Source: Terriglobia bacterium (GTDB taxonomy: Bacteria > Acidobacteriota > Terriglobia > Terriglobales > Acidobacteriaceae). Taken from it: DNA of 64,000 nucleotides. Made by a program: the position numbers and the translations under genes. Positions 27,083-37,138 of this stretch are shown here, piece after piece. Below the pieces are notes generated by a model. The model worked only from the letters and a program-made list of their open reading frames with translations, had not been told where the DNA came from and ran no database searches. The stretch lies in contig JAIQEU010000014.1 in assembly GCA_020073665.1 (NCBI GenBank), positions 105,432-169,431 of the forward strand, written 5' to 3'. Numbering within the stretch: position 1 is the first letter of the stretch; every line of letters begins with the position of its first letter.

Positions 27083-28819
27083 CTAGTGTGCCGCCGTCCC
27101 CATCCCTGGATCGTTCTGCATGATGTAGTCCCGCGGCGCGCCCGGCACGCTGTACTCGTACGGACCGTTATTCACCACCGGAGTATGCCCGCCGAAATTG
27201 TCGTGTGGAGGAGGAGTAGCTGTGGTCCATTCCAGGGTCGTGGCTTCCCACGGGTTATCGCTCGCCTTCGGTCCCCTGAAGATGCTCCAGAATAGGTTGA
27301 CCAGGAAGATGAACTGACCGGCGATCGTGACCATGGCCATGTAGGTGATGAACCGGTTGAGTGGCAACAGGTGCTGCAGGTAAGCCAGTTCGGTGAACTG
27401 TGAGTAGCGCCGGGGCTGGGCCGCCAAGCCTAGGTAGTGCATCGGCATGAAGATGCAGTAGGTCCCGATTAACGTGATGAAGAAGTGGACCTTGCCCCAG
27501 GTCTCGTTCATCATGCGCCCGAACATCTTGGGCACCCAGTAATAGGTCGCCGCGAAAATCCCGAAGATTGCCGCCACGCCCATGATCAGGTGGAAGTGCG
27601 CCACCACAAAGGCTGTATCGTGCAGCGGAATGTCCAGCACCGGCTGCGCCAGGAACGGCCCGCTCAAACCGCCCGACACAAACAGCGAAACGAATCCGAT
27701 GGCAAACAACATCGGCGTATGGAACCGCACCCGCCCTTTGTAGATCGTTCCCAGCCAGTTGAACGTCTTGATGGCCGAGGGCACGCCGATACACATGGTC
27801 ATCAGCGAAAACGCAAATGCCGAGTAGGGGCTCATGCCGCTCATGAACATGTGATGGCCCCACACCATGAATCCCAGGAAGCCGATGGACATCATGGCGT
27901 ACACCATCGCCTTGTAGCCGAAGATGGGCTTGCGCGAGAAAGTCGAAAGCAGCTGCGACGCCACGCCCATGCCGGGCAGGATGGCGATGTACACCTCCGG
28001 GTGTCCGAAGAACCAGAACAGGTGCTGCCACAGCAGCGGCGAACCGCCCTTGTGTCCCATCACCTGCCCATTCACCACTACCAACGGAACATAGAAGCTG
28101 GTACCGAGATTGCGATCGAGCAGCAGCAGAATACCGGCGGAGAGCAGTACGCCGAAGGCCAGTAGTCCAAGGATCGCCGTGATGAACCACGACCACACCG
28201 TCAGCGGCATGCGCATCAGCGTCATGCCCTTCGCTCGCAGGTCGAGCGTGGTGGTGATGAAGTTTAGCGCCCCCATCAGCGACGCTAAACAGAAGATCGC
28301 AATGCTGGTGATCCACAAGTCCGCGCCCAGCTGCTCACCCGGGCCGCTGTTGGTCAAAGCGCTGAGGGGCGCGTAGCCCGTCCACCCATGCAGCGGGGCC
28401 CCGCCAGTCACGAAGAACGCCGCAATAATCACCACGAAGCCGACAAAGGTCGTCCAGAACGAGAGCATGTTCAGGACCGGGAATGCCATGTCGGGTGCGC
28501 CGATCTGGATGGGCAGGAAGTAATTGCCGAACCCACCTTGCGGGGCGGTGGTCAGCACGAAGAACACCATGATCGTGCCGTGCATGGTCAGCAGGCTGAG
28601 GTAGGTCTCGGGCTTGATCTCGCCCACCAGCGGCAAAACCGCCGTGGGCCAGATCATGTGAACGCGCATCAGCAGTGAAAGAAACATGCCGACGAACACC
28701 GCCGTGAGCGCCAGGAAGAAATACTGGATCCCGATGACCTTGTGGTCCAGACTGAAAATGTATTTGCGAATAAAGCCTTGAGGGGCTGCGTGTGCGTGGA
28801 CATGAGACGTGGTTGCCAT
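27083..28819 (-). CDS. ctaD: cytochrome c oxidase subunit I
   Basis: The catalytic subunit, 578 residues, about 12 TMs. Heme a, heme a3 and CuB ligand motifs are in place: MHGTIMVFFV (low-spin heme His), WFFGHPEVYIAILPG (CuB/Tyr pair of HPEVY), VWGHHMFMSG (CuB His pair) and TAFVVAHFHLIMG (heme ligands). HPEVY is the mark of an A-type oxidase with the Tyr cross-linked to His. It directly abuts the subunit II gene (28819/28820). Confidence 0.97.
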   Translation of the reverse strand: MATTSHVHAHAAPQGFIRKYIFSLDHKVIGIQYFFLALTAVFVGMFLSLLMRVHMIWPTAVLPLVGEIKPETYLSLLTMHGTIMVFFVLTTAPQGGFGNYFLPIQIGAPDMAFPVLNMLSFWTTFVGFVVIIAAFFVTGGAPLHGWTGYAPLSALTNSGPGEQLGADLWITSIAIFCLASLMGALNFITTTLDLRAKGMTLMRMPLTVWSWFITAILGLLAFGVLLSAGILLLLDRNLGTSFYVPLVVVNGQVMGHKGGSPLLWQHLFWFFGHPEVYIAILPGMGVASQLLSTFSRKPIFGYKAMVYAMMSIGFLGFMVWGHHMFMSGMSPYSAFAFSLMTMCIGVPSAIKTFNWLGTIYKGRVRFHTPMLFAIGFVSLFVSGGLSGPFLAQPVLDIPLHDTAFVVAHFHLIMGVAAIFGIFAATYYWVPKMFGRMMNETWGKVHFFITLIGTYCIFMPMHYLGLAAQPRRYSQFTELAYLQHLLPLNRFITYMAMVTIAGQFIFLVNLFWSIFRGPKASDNPWEATTLEWTTATPPPHDNFGGHTPVVNNGPYEYSVPGAPRDYIMQNDPGMGTAAH

Positions 28820-29629
28820 TTACTGTTTCTCCGCCTCCCGGGTCGCTAACCATTTGTCGAAGTCTTCCTGACTCACCACCTTCAGCATGCCGTGCATCTT
28901 GTAATGCCCCAGGCCGCAAAGCTCGGCACAGGCAATTTCATAATCGCCGACCTGGGTGGGCGTGAAGTGCATATGAATCGCCAGCCCGGGAACCGCATCC
29001 TGCTTGAAGCGCATGCTGGGCACAAAGAAGCTGTGAATCACATCAATGGCCCGCAGCGTCAGATCCACCTGGCGATTGACCGGAAGGTACATCGTCCCGG
29101 TCACCACGTCGTCTTTCGAAGCAGGGTCGTTGGTATCCAGGCCGATCGCAGCCTCGTTGCCGGAAGATGGATCAATCAGCTTGGGATTGGTCGCGCCGAA
29201 CTTCCCGTCGAGACCCGGATAGCGGAAATACCAGGCAAACTGCATGCCTGTCACCTCCACCGGAACTGCGCCCGACTCGGCTGGTGCAAACCGCTCCGCC
29301 GCCCAGATGGTACTTCCCATTAGGTTCAACCCGATAAACAGCACCGCCGTGAGCGTGGTCCACACCAACTCCAGCTTGAGGTTGCCGTGGGAATAGTCCA
29401 CCTTCTCCGAGGCTTGGCCGCGGTCGCGATATTTCCACACCACGTAGCCCAGCGCACATTGTGCCAGCACGAACACAATGCCCATCGAGACGAACGTATT
29501 GGTGAACTGCCGGTCGATGGCCGGCGCCGCCGCCGACATTCCTGCCGGCAACCACCAGGTTTGGGCTATGAAAAAGTAGGTGCTGACGAAGGTGATCAGC
29601 CAGATAATCGCCAGAAGAGCAAGGCCCAT
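28820..29629 (-). CDS. ctaC: cytochrome c oxidase subunit II
   Basis: A 269-residue protein with an N-terminal TM, a second TM pair (about 47-68 and 82-105) and a periplasmic cupredoxin domain. The CuA site is complete: the His in VIHSFFVPSMRFKQD and CAELCGLGHYKM (two Cys, Glu, His, Met) near the C-terminus. There is no fused cytochrome c domain, so electrons come from a separate c-type cytochrome. First gene of the operon II-I-III-like-III-IV-CxxC protein. Confidence 0.96.
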   Translation of the reverse strand: MGLALLAIIWLITFVSTYFFIAQTWWLPAGMSAAAPAIDRQFTNTFVSMGIVFVLAQCALGYVVWKYRDRGQASEKVDYSHGNLKLELVWTTLTAVLFIGLNLMGSTIWAAERFAPAESGAVPVEVTGMQFAWYFRYPGLDGKFGATNPKLIDPSSGNEAAIGLDTNDPASKDDVVTGTMYLPVNRQVDLTLRAIDVIHSFFVPSMRFKQDAVPGLAIHMHFTPTQVGDYEIACAELCGLGHYKMHGMLKVVSQEDFDKWLATREAEKQ

Positions 29630-29714
29630 CTACGAGGCCCTCCAAGGGTCGTTAGGTTTCGGACGTTTCCCACATCGCCGCCACATCGCGGAACTGCGGT
29701 TGGTCGGGAAGTTT

Positions 29715-29732
29715 ATCACAGCGGTCTGTGAT
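29715..29732. promoter_or_regulatory. perfect inverted repeat ATCACAG-CGGT-CTGTGAT
   Basis: Arms of 7 bp around a 4-base centre, in the divergent spacer between the oxidase operon (start 29629) and the methyltransferase gene. It could be an operator for a CRP/FNR-family regulator, although the orientation of the half sites is opposite to the classical TGTGA-N6-TCACA palindrome. A further CTTGTGAT half copy is at about 29744. Confidence 0.35.
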
Positions 29733-29809
29733 GGACGCAAGCTCTTGTGATAAGAAAGGTTGCGCAACCAGAGTCGTTGTGGATTTCAACAGTTGGAAGA
29801 GGAAAAATC

Positions 29810-30388
29810 TTGACGCAGGAAGAACGCCAGCACTGGGATCGAAAGTACCGCCACGGCTCGCATGCTTCGCAAGAGCCTGACCCGCTGCTGCCTAACGCGT
29901 ATGAGGAATTCATCCAGCCACTGTTTCCCGCGGGAGGCACCGCCCTCGACGTGGCCGGTGGAGCGGGTCGTCACGCCATCTGGGTGGCGCAGCACGGCTG
30001 GCACGTCACCCTGGTGGATCTTTCCGAAGTTGGCGTCGCCAAGGCCCGCGAAAATGCCGGAGAACTCGCAGGGCGCATCGACTTTCAAGTTCGTGATCTG
30101 ACGAATTCAACCCTGGGGCCCGCGCAGTACGACCTGGTCATGGTGTTCTTCTATCTGGAACGCACCATCAACGCGGAAGTGATGCAGGCTGTGCGTCCCG
30201 GGGGTTTACTGGTGTACAAGACCTACACCAGCCGCACACCCCAGTTCGGCCAGGGGCCCACCCACCCCGAGTACCTGCTGGAAGAGAACGAGCTATTGCA
30301 GGCGTTTTCCGGGATGACCGTCCTGCACTACCAGGAAACCCTTCGGGATCGCGGCATAGCCGAACTGGTGGCCAGGAAAAAAGCCTGA
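29810..30388 (+). CDS. class I SAM-dependent methyltransferase (TehB-like)
   Basis: A 192-residue cytosolic methyltransferase. The SAM-binding motif is ALDVAGGAGRHAIWVAQHGWHVTLVDLS (motif I and following Asp) near residue 45-70, with RDLTNSTLGPAQYDLVMVFFYLERT as motif III/IV. TehB-type tellurite/thiol methyltransferases share this outline, but substrate is not predictable. TTG 29810 is preferred as start because GGAAGAGGA (29795-29803) stands in front of it; a GTG at 29747 would give 21 extra residues. Confidence 0.85.
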   Translation: MTQEERQHWDRKYRHGSHASQEPDPLLPNAYEEFIQPLFPAGGTALDVAGGAGRHAIWVAQHGWHVTLVDLSEVGVAKARENAGELAGRIDFQVRDLTNSTLGPAQYDLVMVFFYLERTINAEVMQAVRPGGLLVYKTYTSRTPQFGQGPTHPEYLLEENELLQAFSGMTVLHYQETLRDRGIAELVARKKA

Positions 30389-30515
30389 ACCACAGAGGAT
30401 ACAGAGAGCGCTAAGAAAACGGGTCTCCACTCCCCTCGTTTGTCATCCTGAGCGAAGCGACGGACCTGCTGTTCCTCCGCGTCCTCTGTGTCCCCTGTGG
30501 TGAAATTTATTTTTG

Positions 30516-33500
30516 CTACTGCCATTCCGGCAAGCGCCCCGGAGTCCAAGGTGCTCCCGCCGCCTCCATATCTTTCTCCAGTTTCGCCAAATCCACTTGA
30601 ATCAAGCTCCGCAGCTTGCTGAGTTGTTGCGCAAACTCGTCCGCCGCAATAGCGTAGCCATCCATATGAGTCTGCGTCGGACGCGCAATGGCGAAGCGTT
30701 CTCCTTCCATGATGCTATTCACGCGGTCATTGATGGAGGTAGGAACGTTTTCACTGCGGGCGGCGAGAGCAATATCGCCACGCAAAGCGCGCAGGATTTC
30801 GTTATTACGCTGCTGGATGGCATCTGCCGCCGCCGTCAGGGAATCCGCTGAAGGCGTGTCCGCCAGTGCCTTGCGTATCTGTTTCAGCCGCGCGTCCACA
30901 TCATCGGCAGTGTTGATCGCGCCCGAGACCGCGCGATACAGCCGCGACACCTTCCGCTGGAACTCTTCCTGGACGGCACGGTCTGCCGGGCTCAGCTCTG
31001 ACCTGCCATCGGCAACCACGGTGAACGACTGTGGCCCCGCCAACTCGGTCACGGTGCCATCCACCCGCTTGAACAATCGCACCGAGTACTTGCCCGGCAA
31101 TACCAGCGGACCCATCGAGCCAGCGCTGGCGAAACTGAACTCCGCCTCACTCTCGGTAATGGATGGCGCGAAGTACCGCAGGTCCCAACTCGTGCGGTGG
31201 AAACCTTCGCCCAGGTCTCCTGGCACCCGGCGAATGGGCGCCCCCGATTCGTCGTACACCATGAAATACACTTCCGGCTTGGGAGCCTCGGCTTCCGCAC
31301 GCAACTGGTCGTTCGTAGGATAGGTAATCGGCTTGCCGTCTTTTTCGGCTTTCTTCTCCGTCTCCTGGCGTTGTTCCTTCTTGTTCTTGAGCTTTTCCTT
31401 CAAGTAATACGTGAAGGTCGCGCCGAACGGCGGATTGGCGGCGGAGTAGTACGTATCCCCCTGGAAGCCATTGTTCACCCAGCCCAGCGGCACGCGCTGC
31501 ACGTAAAGCAGCGGGTCTTTAACTGGGAACAAGGCCGACTCCTGCTGCAGCGTTTCTGCCTTCATCTGTCGCAGCGGCGTGATGTCGTCAAGGATGTAAA
31601 CCCCGCGCCCGAAAGTGGCCAGGACTAGGTCCTTCTCCCGCGCCTGGATTACCATGTCGCGCACCGCAACGGTGGGCAGGCCGCCTTTCAGCTGGATCCA
31701 CTTCTTGCCCCCGTCAATGCTGAAGAACGCACCAAACTCCGTGCCTGCGAACAGCAGGTTGGGATTCACCGGATCCTCCACAAACGCCAGCACCGGGCCG
31801 TTCTCCGGCAGGTCCCCGGTGATCGAGACCCAGGTCTTTCCTTTGTCAGTTGATTTCAGCAGGTAAGGCTTGAAGTCCTCATTCTTATGATTATCGAAAG
31901 CCGCGTACACCGTACCGGCATCGTGACTCGAAGCCGCCAGCCGGCTCACGTACGTCGTGTCCGGCACGCCCGGGAACTTGTCGTACTTGGTCCAGGTGGC
32001 CGCGTCCTCGCTGACCTGGACGAGCCCATCGTCGGTGCCCACGTAGAGCAGGTTCTGCTGCTTCGGCGATTCCGACAAGGCTACGATATTTCCGTAGAAC
32101 GATGTCGATTGATTCTTCGCCACCGCATCCGGTCCCCACACCTTGCCCATGACCGGAAGCTGGTTGCGATCGATCTGCCGGGTCAGGTCGGGGCTGATCG
32201 CCTTCCAGGTGTCCCCCCGATCGTCGCTGCGGAACAGGCGGTTGGCGGCAAAATAAACTCGCGTGTGCGAGTTCGGGCTGATGATCAGCGGCGAATCCCA
32301 GTTCCAGCGTAGCGGCGGCTCGCCCTTGCCCTCGGCGGGCTGAATCACAATATTTTCTCCAGTCCGCTTGTCATAGCGCACCAGCACCCCGTACTGCGAT
32401 TCCGCATAAACCGTGTTGGGATCTTCCGGATCGACTTGCGCCCGGAAGCCGTCACCGCTGGTGGTGACGTACCAGTCCGCGTTCGAAATGCCGTGCAGGT
32501 TGCGGGTGCGGGACGGCCCGCACCAGGAGAAATTGTCCTGGGTGCCGCCGCACACATGGTAGAAGGGAAGCGCGTTGTCGGCGGTTATGTCGTAGAACTG
32601 CACCGTCGGCAGGTTGGCCTTGAACTGCCAGCTCTTGAACTCGTCGAAGGTCTCGTACACGCCGCCGTCGGAACCTACCATCATGTGCTTGGTATTGTCC
32701 GGATCGATCCACATGGCGTGATTGTCAATGTGGTGGTTCACTTCGTTGATCTTGTGCAGCGTCTTGCCGCCGTCGTCGGAGGCGCGCAGGAACACGCTCA
32801 TCACGTAGATCTTGTCCACATTCTTGGGATCGGGGAAAATGCGCGCGTAGTACATCGCGCCCGTATCGAACTCGTTGCGGCGCTCCCAGGTGGCACCCTT
32901 GTCGGTGGAGCGGAAGATGCCGCCCTTACCGTTCGCCGCCTCCACGGTGGCGTAAACCACGTTCGGATCCACCGGTGACACCGCTAGCCCGATGCGGCCC
33001 ATATCTTCGGTCGGCAACCCGGACTTCAGTTTGTTCCAGGTCGCGCCCGCGTCCGTGGACTTGTAGATGGCGCTTTCCGGGCCGCCATCGACGAACGTGA
33101 AAACATGCCGCCGCCGCTGGTACGCCGCTGCGTAGAGCGTATCCGGATCGGAAGGGTCAATGGCCACATCCACCACGCCGGTGTTCTCGCTGATGCTGAG
33201 AACAGCCTTCCAGTTCTTGCCGCCGTCCGTGGTCTTGTAGAGGCCGCGATCGCCCCCCGGCCCCCACAGCGGGCCTTCCGCCGCCACGTACACCACCTTG
33301 CCGTCGCGGGGATCGACCACAATGCGCCCAATGTGCTCCGACTTCTTCAACCCCAGGTTCTTCCAACTCTTGCCGCCATCGTCCGAGCGATAGACACCGT
33401 CCCCGTAACCTACACTGCGCTGGCTGTTGCTCTCGCCCGCGCCCACCCAAACAATCGAGGGATCGTTGGGATCAAGCGTGACATACCCGATCGAGTACGA

Positions 33501-33896
33501 ACCTTCGCCGTCGAACACCGGGGTCCAGGTGGTGCCGTTATTGGTGGTCTTCCACACTCCGCCCGAAGCCACCGCCACGTAGTACTCGTATTTATTCTTG
33601 GGATTCACCGCAAACGCAGCCACGCGCCCGGAAGCGACCGCCGGGCCGATCAGGCGAAATTGCAGACCGCTGAATGTGCCCGAAACCAGCCCGCCCTTTT
33701 TCTCTTCTTCGGCCGGCTTCGCCGGCTCAGGCTTCTTCTCCTTCTGCTCCTTCTTCTCGGTCTTTTTCGCTTTCTGCGCAGTCGGCTCGTCCTTCTTGGA
33801 TAGTCGATTAGCGGGCTGATCGTTCTGCGAGAACAGCGACGTGGAAAAACTGAGCAGTAGAGTCACGAAAAGCGCGAACCGCCGGTAAGAGTTCAA
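30516..33896 (-). CDS. secreted BNR/VPS10-type propeller protein
   Basis: A 1126-residue exported protein. TTG 33896 with AGGAGAT at 6-base spacing gives a leader LNSYRRFALFVTLLLSFSTSLFSQ; an upstream in-frame ATG (34346) would overlap a neighbour on the opposite strand and is unlikely. A Lys-rich stretch (QKAKKTEKKEQKEKKPE) follows, then many BNR/sortilin-type blades with Asp-box-like repeats (SDDGGKSWKN, STDKGATWERR, TTNNGTTWTP) over residues 110-800, and a C-terminal beta-rich domain with an alpha-helical end. BNR blades belong to sialidase-like and sortilin-like folds; no sialidase catalytic set was identified. Glycoside hydrolase activity is not proven. Confidence 0.85.
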   Translation of the reverse strand: MNSYRRFALFVTLLLSFSTSLFSQNDQPANRLSKKDEPTAQKAKKTEKKEQKEKKPEPAKPAEEEKKGGLVSGTFSGLQFRLIGPAVASGRVAAFAVNPKNKYEYYVAVASGGVWKTTNNGTTWTPVFDGEGSYSIGYVTLDPNDPSIVWVGAGESNSQRSVGYGDGVYRSDDGGKSWKNLGLKKSEHIGRIVVDPRDGKVVYVAAEGPLWGPGGDRGLYKTTDGGKNWKAVLSISENTGVVDVAIDPSDPDTLYAAAYQRRRHVFTFVDGGPESAIYKSTDAGATWNKLKSGLPTEDMGRIGLAVSPVDPNVVYATVEAANGKGGIFRSTDKGATWERRNEFDTGAMYYARIFPDPKNVDKIYVMSVFLRASDDGGKTLHKINEVNHHIDNHAMWIDPDNTKHMMVGSDGGVYETFDEFKSWQFKANLPTVQFYDITADNALPFYHVCGGTQDNFSWCGPSRTRNLHGISNADWYVTTSGDGFRAQVDPEDPNTVYAESQYGVLVRYDKRTGENIVIQPAEGKGEPPLRWNWDSPLIISPNSHTRVYFAANRLFRSDDRGDTWKAISPDLTRQIDRNQLPVMGKVWGPDAVAKNQSTSFYGNIVALSESPKQQNLLYVGTDDGLVQVSEDAATWTKYDKFPGVPDTTYVSRLAASSHDAGTVYAAFDNHKNEDFKPYLLKSTDKGKTWVSITGDLPENGPVLAFVEDPVNPNLLFAGTEFGAFFSIDGGKKWIQLKGGLPTVAVRDMVIQAREKDLVLATFGRGVYILDDITPLRQMKAETLQQESALFPVKDPLLYVQRVPLGWVNNGFQGDTYYSAANPPFGATFTYYLKEKLKNKKEQRQETEKKAEKDGKPITYPTNDQLRAEAEAPKPEVYFMVYDESGAPIRRVPGDLGEGFHRTSWDLRYFAPSITESEAEFSFASAGSMGPLVLPGKYSVRLFKRVDGTVTELAGPQSFTVVADGRSELSPADRAVQEEFQRKVSRLYRAVSGAINTADDVDARLKQIRKALADTPSADSLTAAADAIQQRNNEILRALRGDIALAARSENVPTSINDRVNSIMEGERFAIARPTQTHMDGYAIAADEFAQQLSKLRSLIQVDLAKLEKDMEAAGAPWTPGRLPEWQ

Positions 33897-34094
33897 TGGA
33901 ATCTCCTGATTGCGCCACCGAGACGCGGATGACGGAGAAGCGAAACAATCGCTCCTGGCGGCCTGGCCGCGCTCGGCGCTTGATTTTTCCCCGGATGTAA
34001 GAACCGACTGTTTATACAGGATTCTGCGCTCAGATTGAAAGGATGAGACGTGGCTTGCAGCGTTTAGTGAGCGGCAGGATAGAATCTTTGCCAT

Positions 34095-34565
34095 ATGCCG
34101 AAGAAAGCGCACGGCCGCGGGCACGGTACCCAGTTCGTCCGCATGCAAAAAAACTACTGCTTTGCCTGCGGCAAGAACAATCCCGAAGGCATGCGCCTTA
34201 AGTTCGCCTACGACGAAGACCGCGACTGCTTCGTCTCCCGCTTCCGCTTGGGCAAACGCTACACCGGTCCCCCCGGCCACTGCCACGGCGGAATCATCGC
34301 CACCATCCTTGACGAGGCCATGGGCAAAGTGAACAAGCTCCGCCACGTCGTCGCCCTGACTTCAGAAATCACCGTGAAATACCTAAAACCAGTGCCCCTG
34401 AACAAGCCCTTGCGGGTCGAGTCGCGCGAGGTAAGCATGCGCGGCCGCCGTCACATCAACATGGCGGAAATCTTCAACCAAAAGGGAGAACTTCTGGCGC
34501 GCAGCCGTGGAACCTTCATTGCCATCGATCCCCACCGCATGTTTGCCAGGTTCGTTGACCGGTAG
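34095..34565 (+). CDS. hotdog-fold thioesterase (PaaI-like)
   Basis: A 156-residue cytoplasmic protein. Residues 18-30 carry YCFACGKNNPEGM, then a hotdog core with GHCHGGIIATILDEAMG (family motif HGG...LDEAMG). The Asp/Glu in DEAMG is the probable catalytic acid. Substrate is an acyl-CoA or similar thioester; which one is not clear. The start could be M17 instead of M1. Divergent from the BNR gene with a 198-bp spacer. Confidence 0.85.
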   Translation: MPKKAHGRGHGTQFVRMQKNYCFACGKNNPEGMRLKFAYDEDRDCFVSRFRLGKRYTGPPGHCHGGIIATILDEAMGKVNKLRHVVALTSEITVKYLKPVPLNKPLRVESREVSMRGRRHINMAEIFNQKGELLARSRGTFIAIDPHRMFARFVDR

Positions 34566-34589
34566 TCGCTCTAGCACGCGCGCCGGACT

Positions 34590-37049
34590 TTACCGTTTGC
34601 TAGTCGAGGTCTTATCCGAGAGAACCCACATCTCCGGGTCCAGTTCCACTCTCTCAGGCGCCTGCGGCAACCGGATATTGATGGGAGTGTGGGCCCCCAG
34701 CACTGCCACCGTGCCCCGCGAAATCTTCCCCCCGTGAAAATGCACCACCAGGGGAAGCGGCATGAACCAGGTCTCGCCTGCCGGCAGCCCCGTCTGGGTT
34801 AGCTCGCCCTTCAGAATCGCAGTGCCTCCTGCTTCCGCTTCGATGTGGTAGGAAAGTTCGTACGATGGCAAATCGGTTTGGGTGACCCACTGCCGGTAGA
34901 ACCAGTTCAGGTCTTTGTAGCCGTACTTCTGGGCAAGCGGTGTGTTCTTCAGGTGCTCATTCGCCACCGCAAAGAATTGCTCGGTGCTTGCCGTGCGGCC
35001 CTTATAGCGCTCCACAAAGTCGTGCATCATGTCAAAGAAGGGCTTGCCGTCGCCGGTTTGCGGGTCGGTAAACAAGAAGTGCATCATCCGAAGCACCAGC
35101 GCGCCCTTTTCATAAATCAGCGCCTGGTACGCTCCGCCGGTCTCGCGGCTCTCCACGCGGTGGCCCATGATCAGCGGCCCCACGTCCACCAGTCGCCCAT
35201 GACCGATCCCCGTAAGATTACGCGGAGGCATTTTCAGCTCCTCCCGGGCGTGCTCGATCAACTCTTTTTCCGAGGAACTCTTGTCGCGCAGTTGCGCGTA
35301 CAGCATCCCCGAATACTCCGCAAATCCTTCGCTGAGCCACTGATCGCGATAGGAACGCCACAGCACCATGTCGCCCCACCACTGGTGCGAAGTCTCATGG
35401 GCGATAAACGAGTACGTATTGTAGTTAGCCTGGTCGGCAGCCGGGATCATGATGGTAGTAGCAAAACCCTGCCCAAAATTAAAGGGATGGAAGACACCGC
35501 GAAACAACGGATAGGGATATTCGCCGAACATTTGGCTGAAAAACCGCACACTGTTGTTCATCTCGGCGAGAATAAAGTCTTCCTTGATTGCCGCCCGGCT
35601 CCCCGGCATGGAATAAAACTCAATCGGCAGTGTCTTGCCGTTGTCCTCCTTGGCGGTATCTTTGTGAATTTCGTACGGCCCTACGGCAAACGTCGCCAAT
35701 CCTACGGGTTGCTCCATGCGGAATTCCGTAAGCACACTGTCCTTCGTCCCCGGTGCAGGACCCTCGTGGACGAACTCGCCAATACTTACGACGTGGTCTT
35801 TCTTGCGATGAATCATGCTGATATCGAACTTTGAGCGGGCTAGATAGCCGTGGCGCGGATACCAGGTTTCCGCGCTGCGCGGGAAGTACGTTTGCGGCAC
35901 GATGTCCGACTCCAGCATGAAATCGCCCTTCAAATCCAGGCTCACCAGCAGATGCTCGCCCGCCGCCGTTGCCTTGGGTAGAACCACACTGAACCCGCCT
36001 TCCCAGGGCTCCTGGAAGAAGGCCAGATCCGTACCGTCGGAAAGGTGAGCTCCCAGAATATGCAGCTGTTTCTTACGGCGTTCGTCGTCGGCAATACTCA
36101 GGGACTCCCCCACGGCAAACGGAATCAACCGCAGCCTTGCTACACGGCATACAAGATCTAACTTCGCGTTGAGGCCCAGGACCTTCTTGGGATCCAGTAG
36201 ATCTAGCGTTAGCGTATATCTCTCAGTATCGACCAGGTTATAAGAATCCGAATACGGTGCTAGTCCCGTCGCATAGTCCCCGTTGGCGTGGAATGCCATC
36301 CAAACGTCGTTGCCGCGCAAGGTTTCGTCGTAAGCAAAAATGAGCCCTTTCTCTCCCGCATTGATTCCGAAACTGGTCACGGGAATGTGCGCCTGCGGAT
36401 CAAACAGATAGGTAAAGCGTCCGTGCTTCCCGCCATCCATCTGGATTAGAAACACCCCCGGCGTTTCCTGATTCAGGATGGATTCCATTTGCCGAGCCGA
36501 GATATTCATTCCGGTTTCTTTCAGCAGGCTCGGCCCCAGCTCGGCAGCAAGATGTCCGGCTTGTTCTGAAACGGCTCCGCCCTGCAGAAAGCCGGTCTTG
36601 AGGAGTTCGCTGGCTGTGTCGTCGGTGAACCGCAGGACCGCGGTCTTGAAGTCTACTGAGACACTATCGGACTTCAGGAGGCGGCGGACATTGTCTTGCT
36701 CGAATACAACCGGCGGCGGAGTTGCCTCCAGCATCCCCGACCCGATGAACACTGCTGCACGAATCGCGCCCTCAGCTGGCGAAGAAAAATAGACCATGCC
36801 ATTCGCAAACGTGATCTTAACGCGGTCCCGTTGGAGAACCACATTCTCCAGGTGTGCGCTTTTCTCTATGGCCGATGAGTTCTGCAATTGCTGATACAGC
36901 GTGGCGGGCGCCCCCAGTTGCTGTGGCGTCTGGGCCACCAGCGTTGAAAGCGAACCCAACAGGAACATCAACATCAGTCGGGCATAGCGGATCAAGATAG
37001 GCGGGCACGCCAAGCGGCTAGTTAGCACAGATACCTCGCCAGCAAGCAC
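34590..37049 (-). CDS. M1-family metallopeptidase, exported
   Basis: An 819-residue zinc peptidase of the gluzincin M1 group. HETSHQWWGD near residue 555 is the HExxH helix and the Glu of WLSEGFAEYSG some 19 residues later is the third zinc ligand. A hydrophobic segment (LMLMFLLGSLSTLVAQ) near residues 25-42 would be a signal peptide, so the actual start is uncertain: GTG at 37049, or an ATG at 36974. The usual GAMEN-like exopeptidase motif is degenerate (a VGPYEIHKDTAKEDN-type region), so activity as an aminopeptidase is only probable. The C-terminal region contains an ERAP-like helical part. Confidence 0.85.
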   Translation of the reverse strand: MLAGEVSVLTSRLACPPILIRYARLMLMFLLGSLSTLVAQTPQQLGAPATLYQQLQNSSAIEKSAHLENVVLQRDRVKITFANGMVYFSSPAEGAIRAAVFIGSGMLEATPPPVVFEQDNVRRLLKSDSVSVDFKTAVLRFTDDTASELLKTGFLQGGAVSEQAGHLAAELGPSLLKETGMNISARQMESILNQETPGVFLIQMDGGKHGRFTYLFDPQAHIPVTSFGINAGEKGLIFAYDETLRGNDVWMAFHANGDYATGLAPYSDSYNLVDTERYTLTLDLLDPKKVLGLNAKLDLVCRVARLRLIPFAVGESLSIADDERRKKQLHILGAHLSDGTDLAFFQEPWEGGFSVVLPKATAAGEHLLVSLDLKGDFMLESDIVPQTYFPRSAETWYPRHGYLARSKFDISMIHRKKDHVVSIGEFVHEGPAPGTKDSVLTEFRMEQPVGLATFAVGPYEIHKDTAKEDNGKTLPIEFYSMPGSRAAIKEDFILAEMNNSVRFFSQMFGEYPYPLFRGVFHPFNFGQGFATTIMIPAADQANYNTYSFIAHETSHQWWGDMVLWRSYRDQWLSEGFAEYSGMLYAQLRDKSSSEKELIEHAREELKMPPRNLTGIGHGRLVDVGPLIMGHRVESRETGGAYQALIYEKGALVLRMMHFLFTDPQTGDGKPFFDMMHDFVERYKGRTASTEQFFAVANEHLKNTPLAQKYGYKDLNWFYRQWVTQTDLPSYELSYHIEAEAGGTAILKGELTQTGLPAGETWFMPLPLVVHFHGGKISRGTVAVLGAHTPINIRLPQAPERVELDPEMWVLSDKTSTSKR

Positions 37050-37138
37050 TCTAACTCTTGTCTAAAGGCTCTATCAGCATAGACTACCTGTCAAAGCATG
37101 GGTGAATTAGGAGTGAGTTACGCAGCGTGGTTCAGCTC

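Noticed and set aside
33897..34346. Upstream extension of the BNR gene (extra 150 codons)
   Set aside because: It overlaps the thioesterase gene on the other strand, while a TTG with AGGAGAT and a signal peptide lies downstream.
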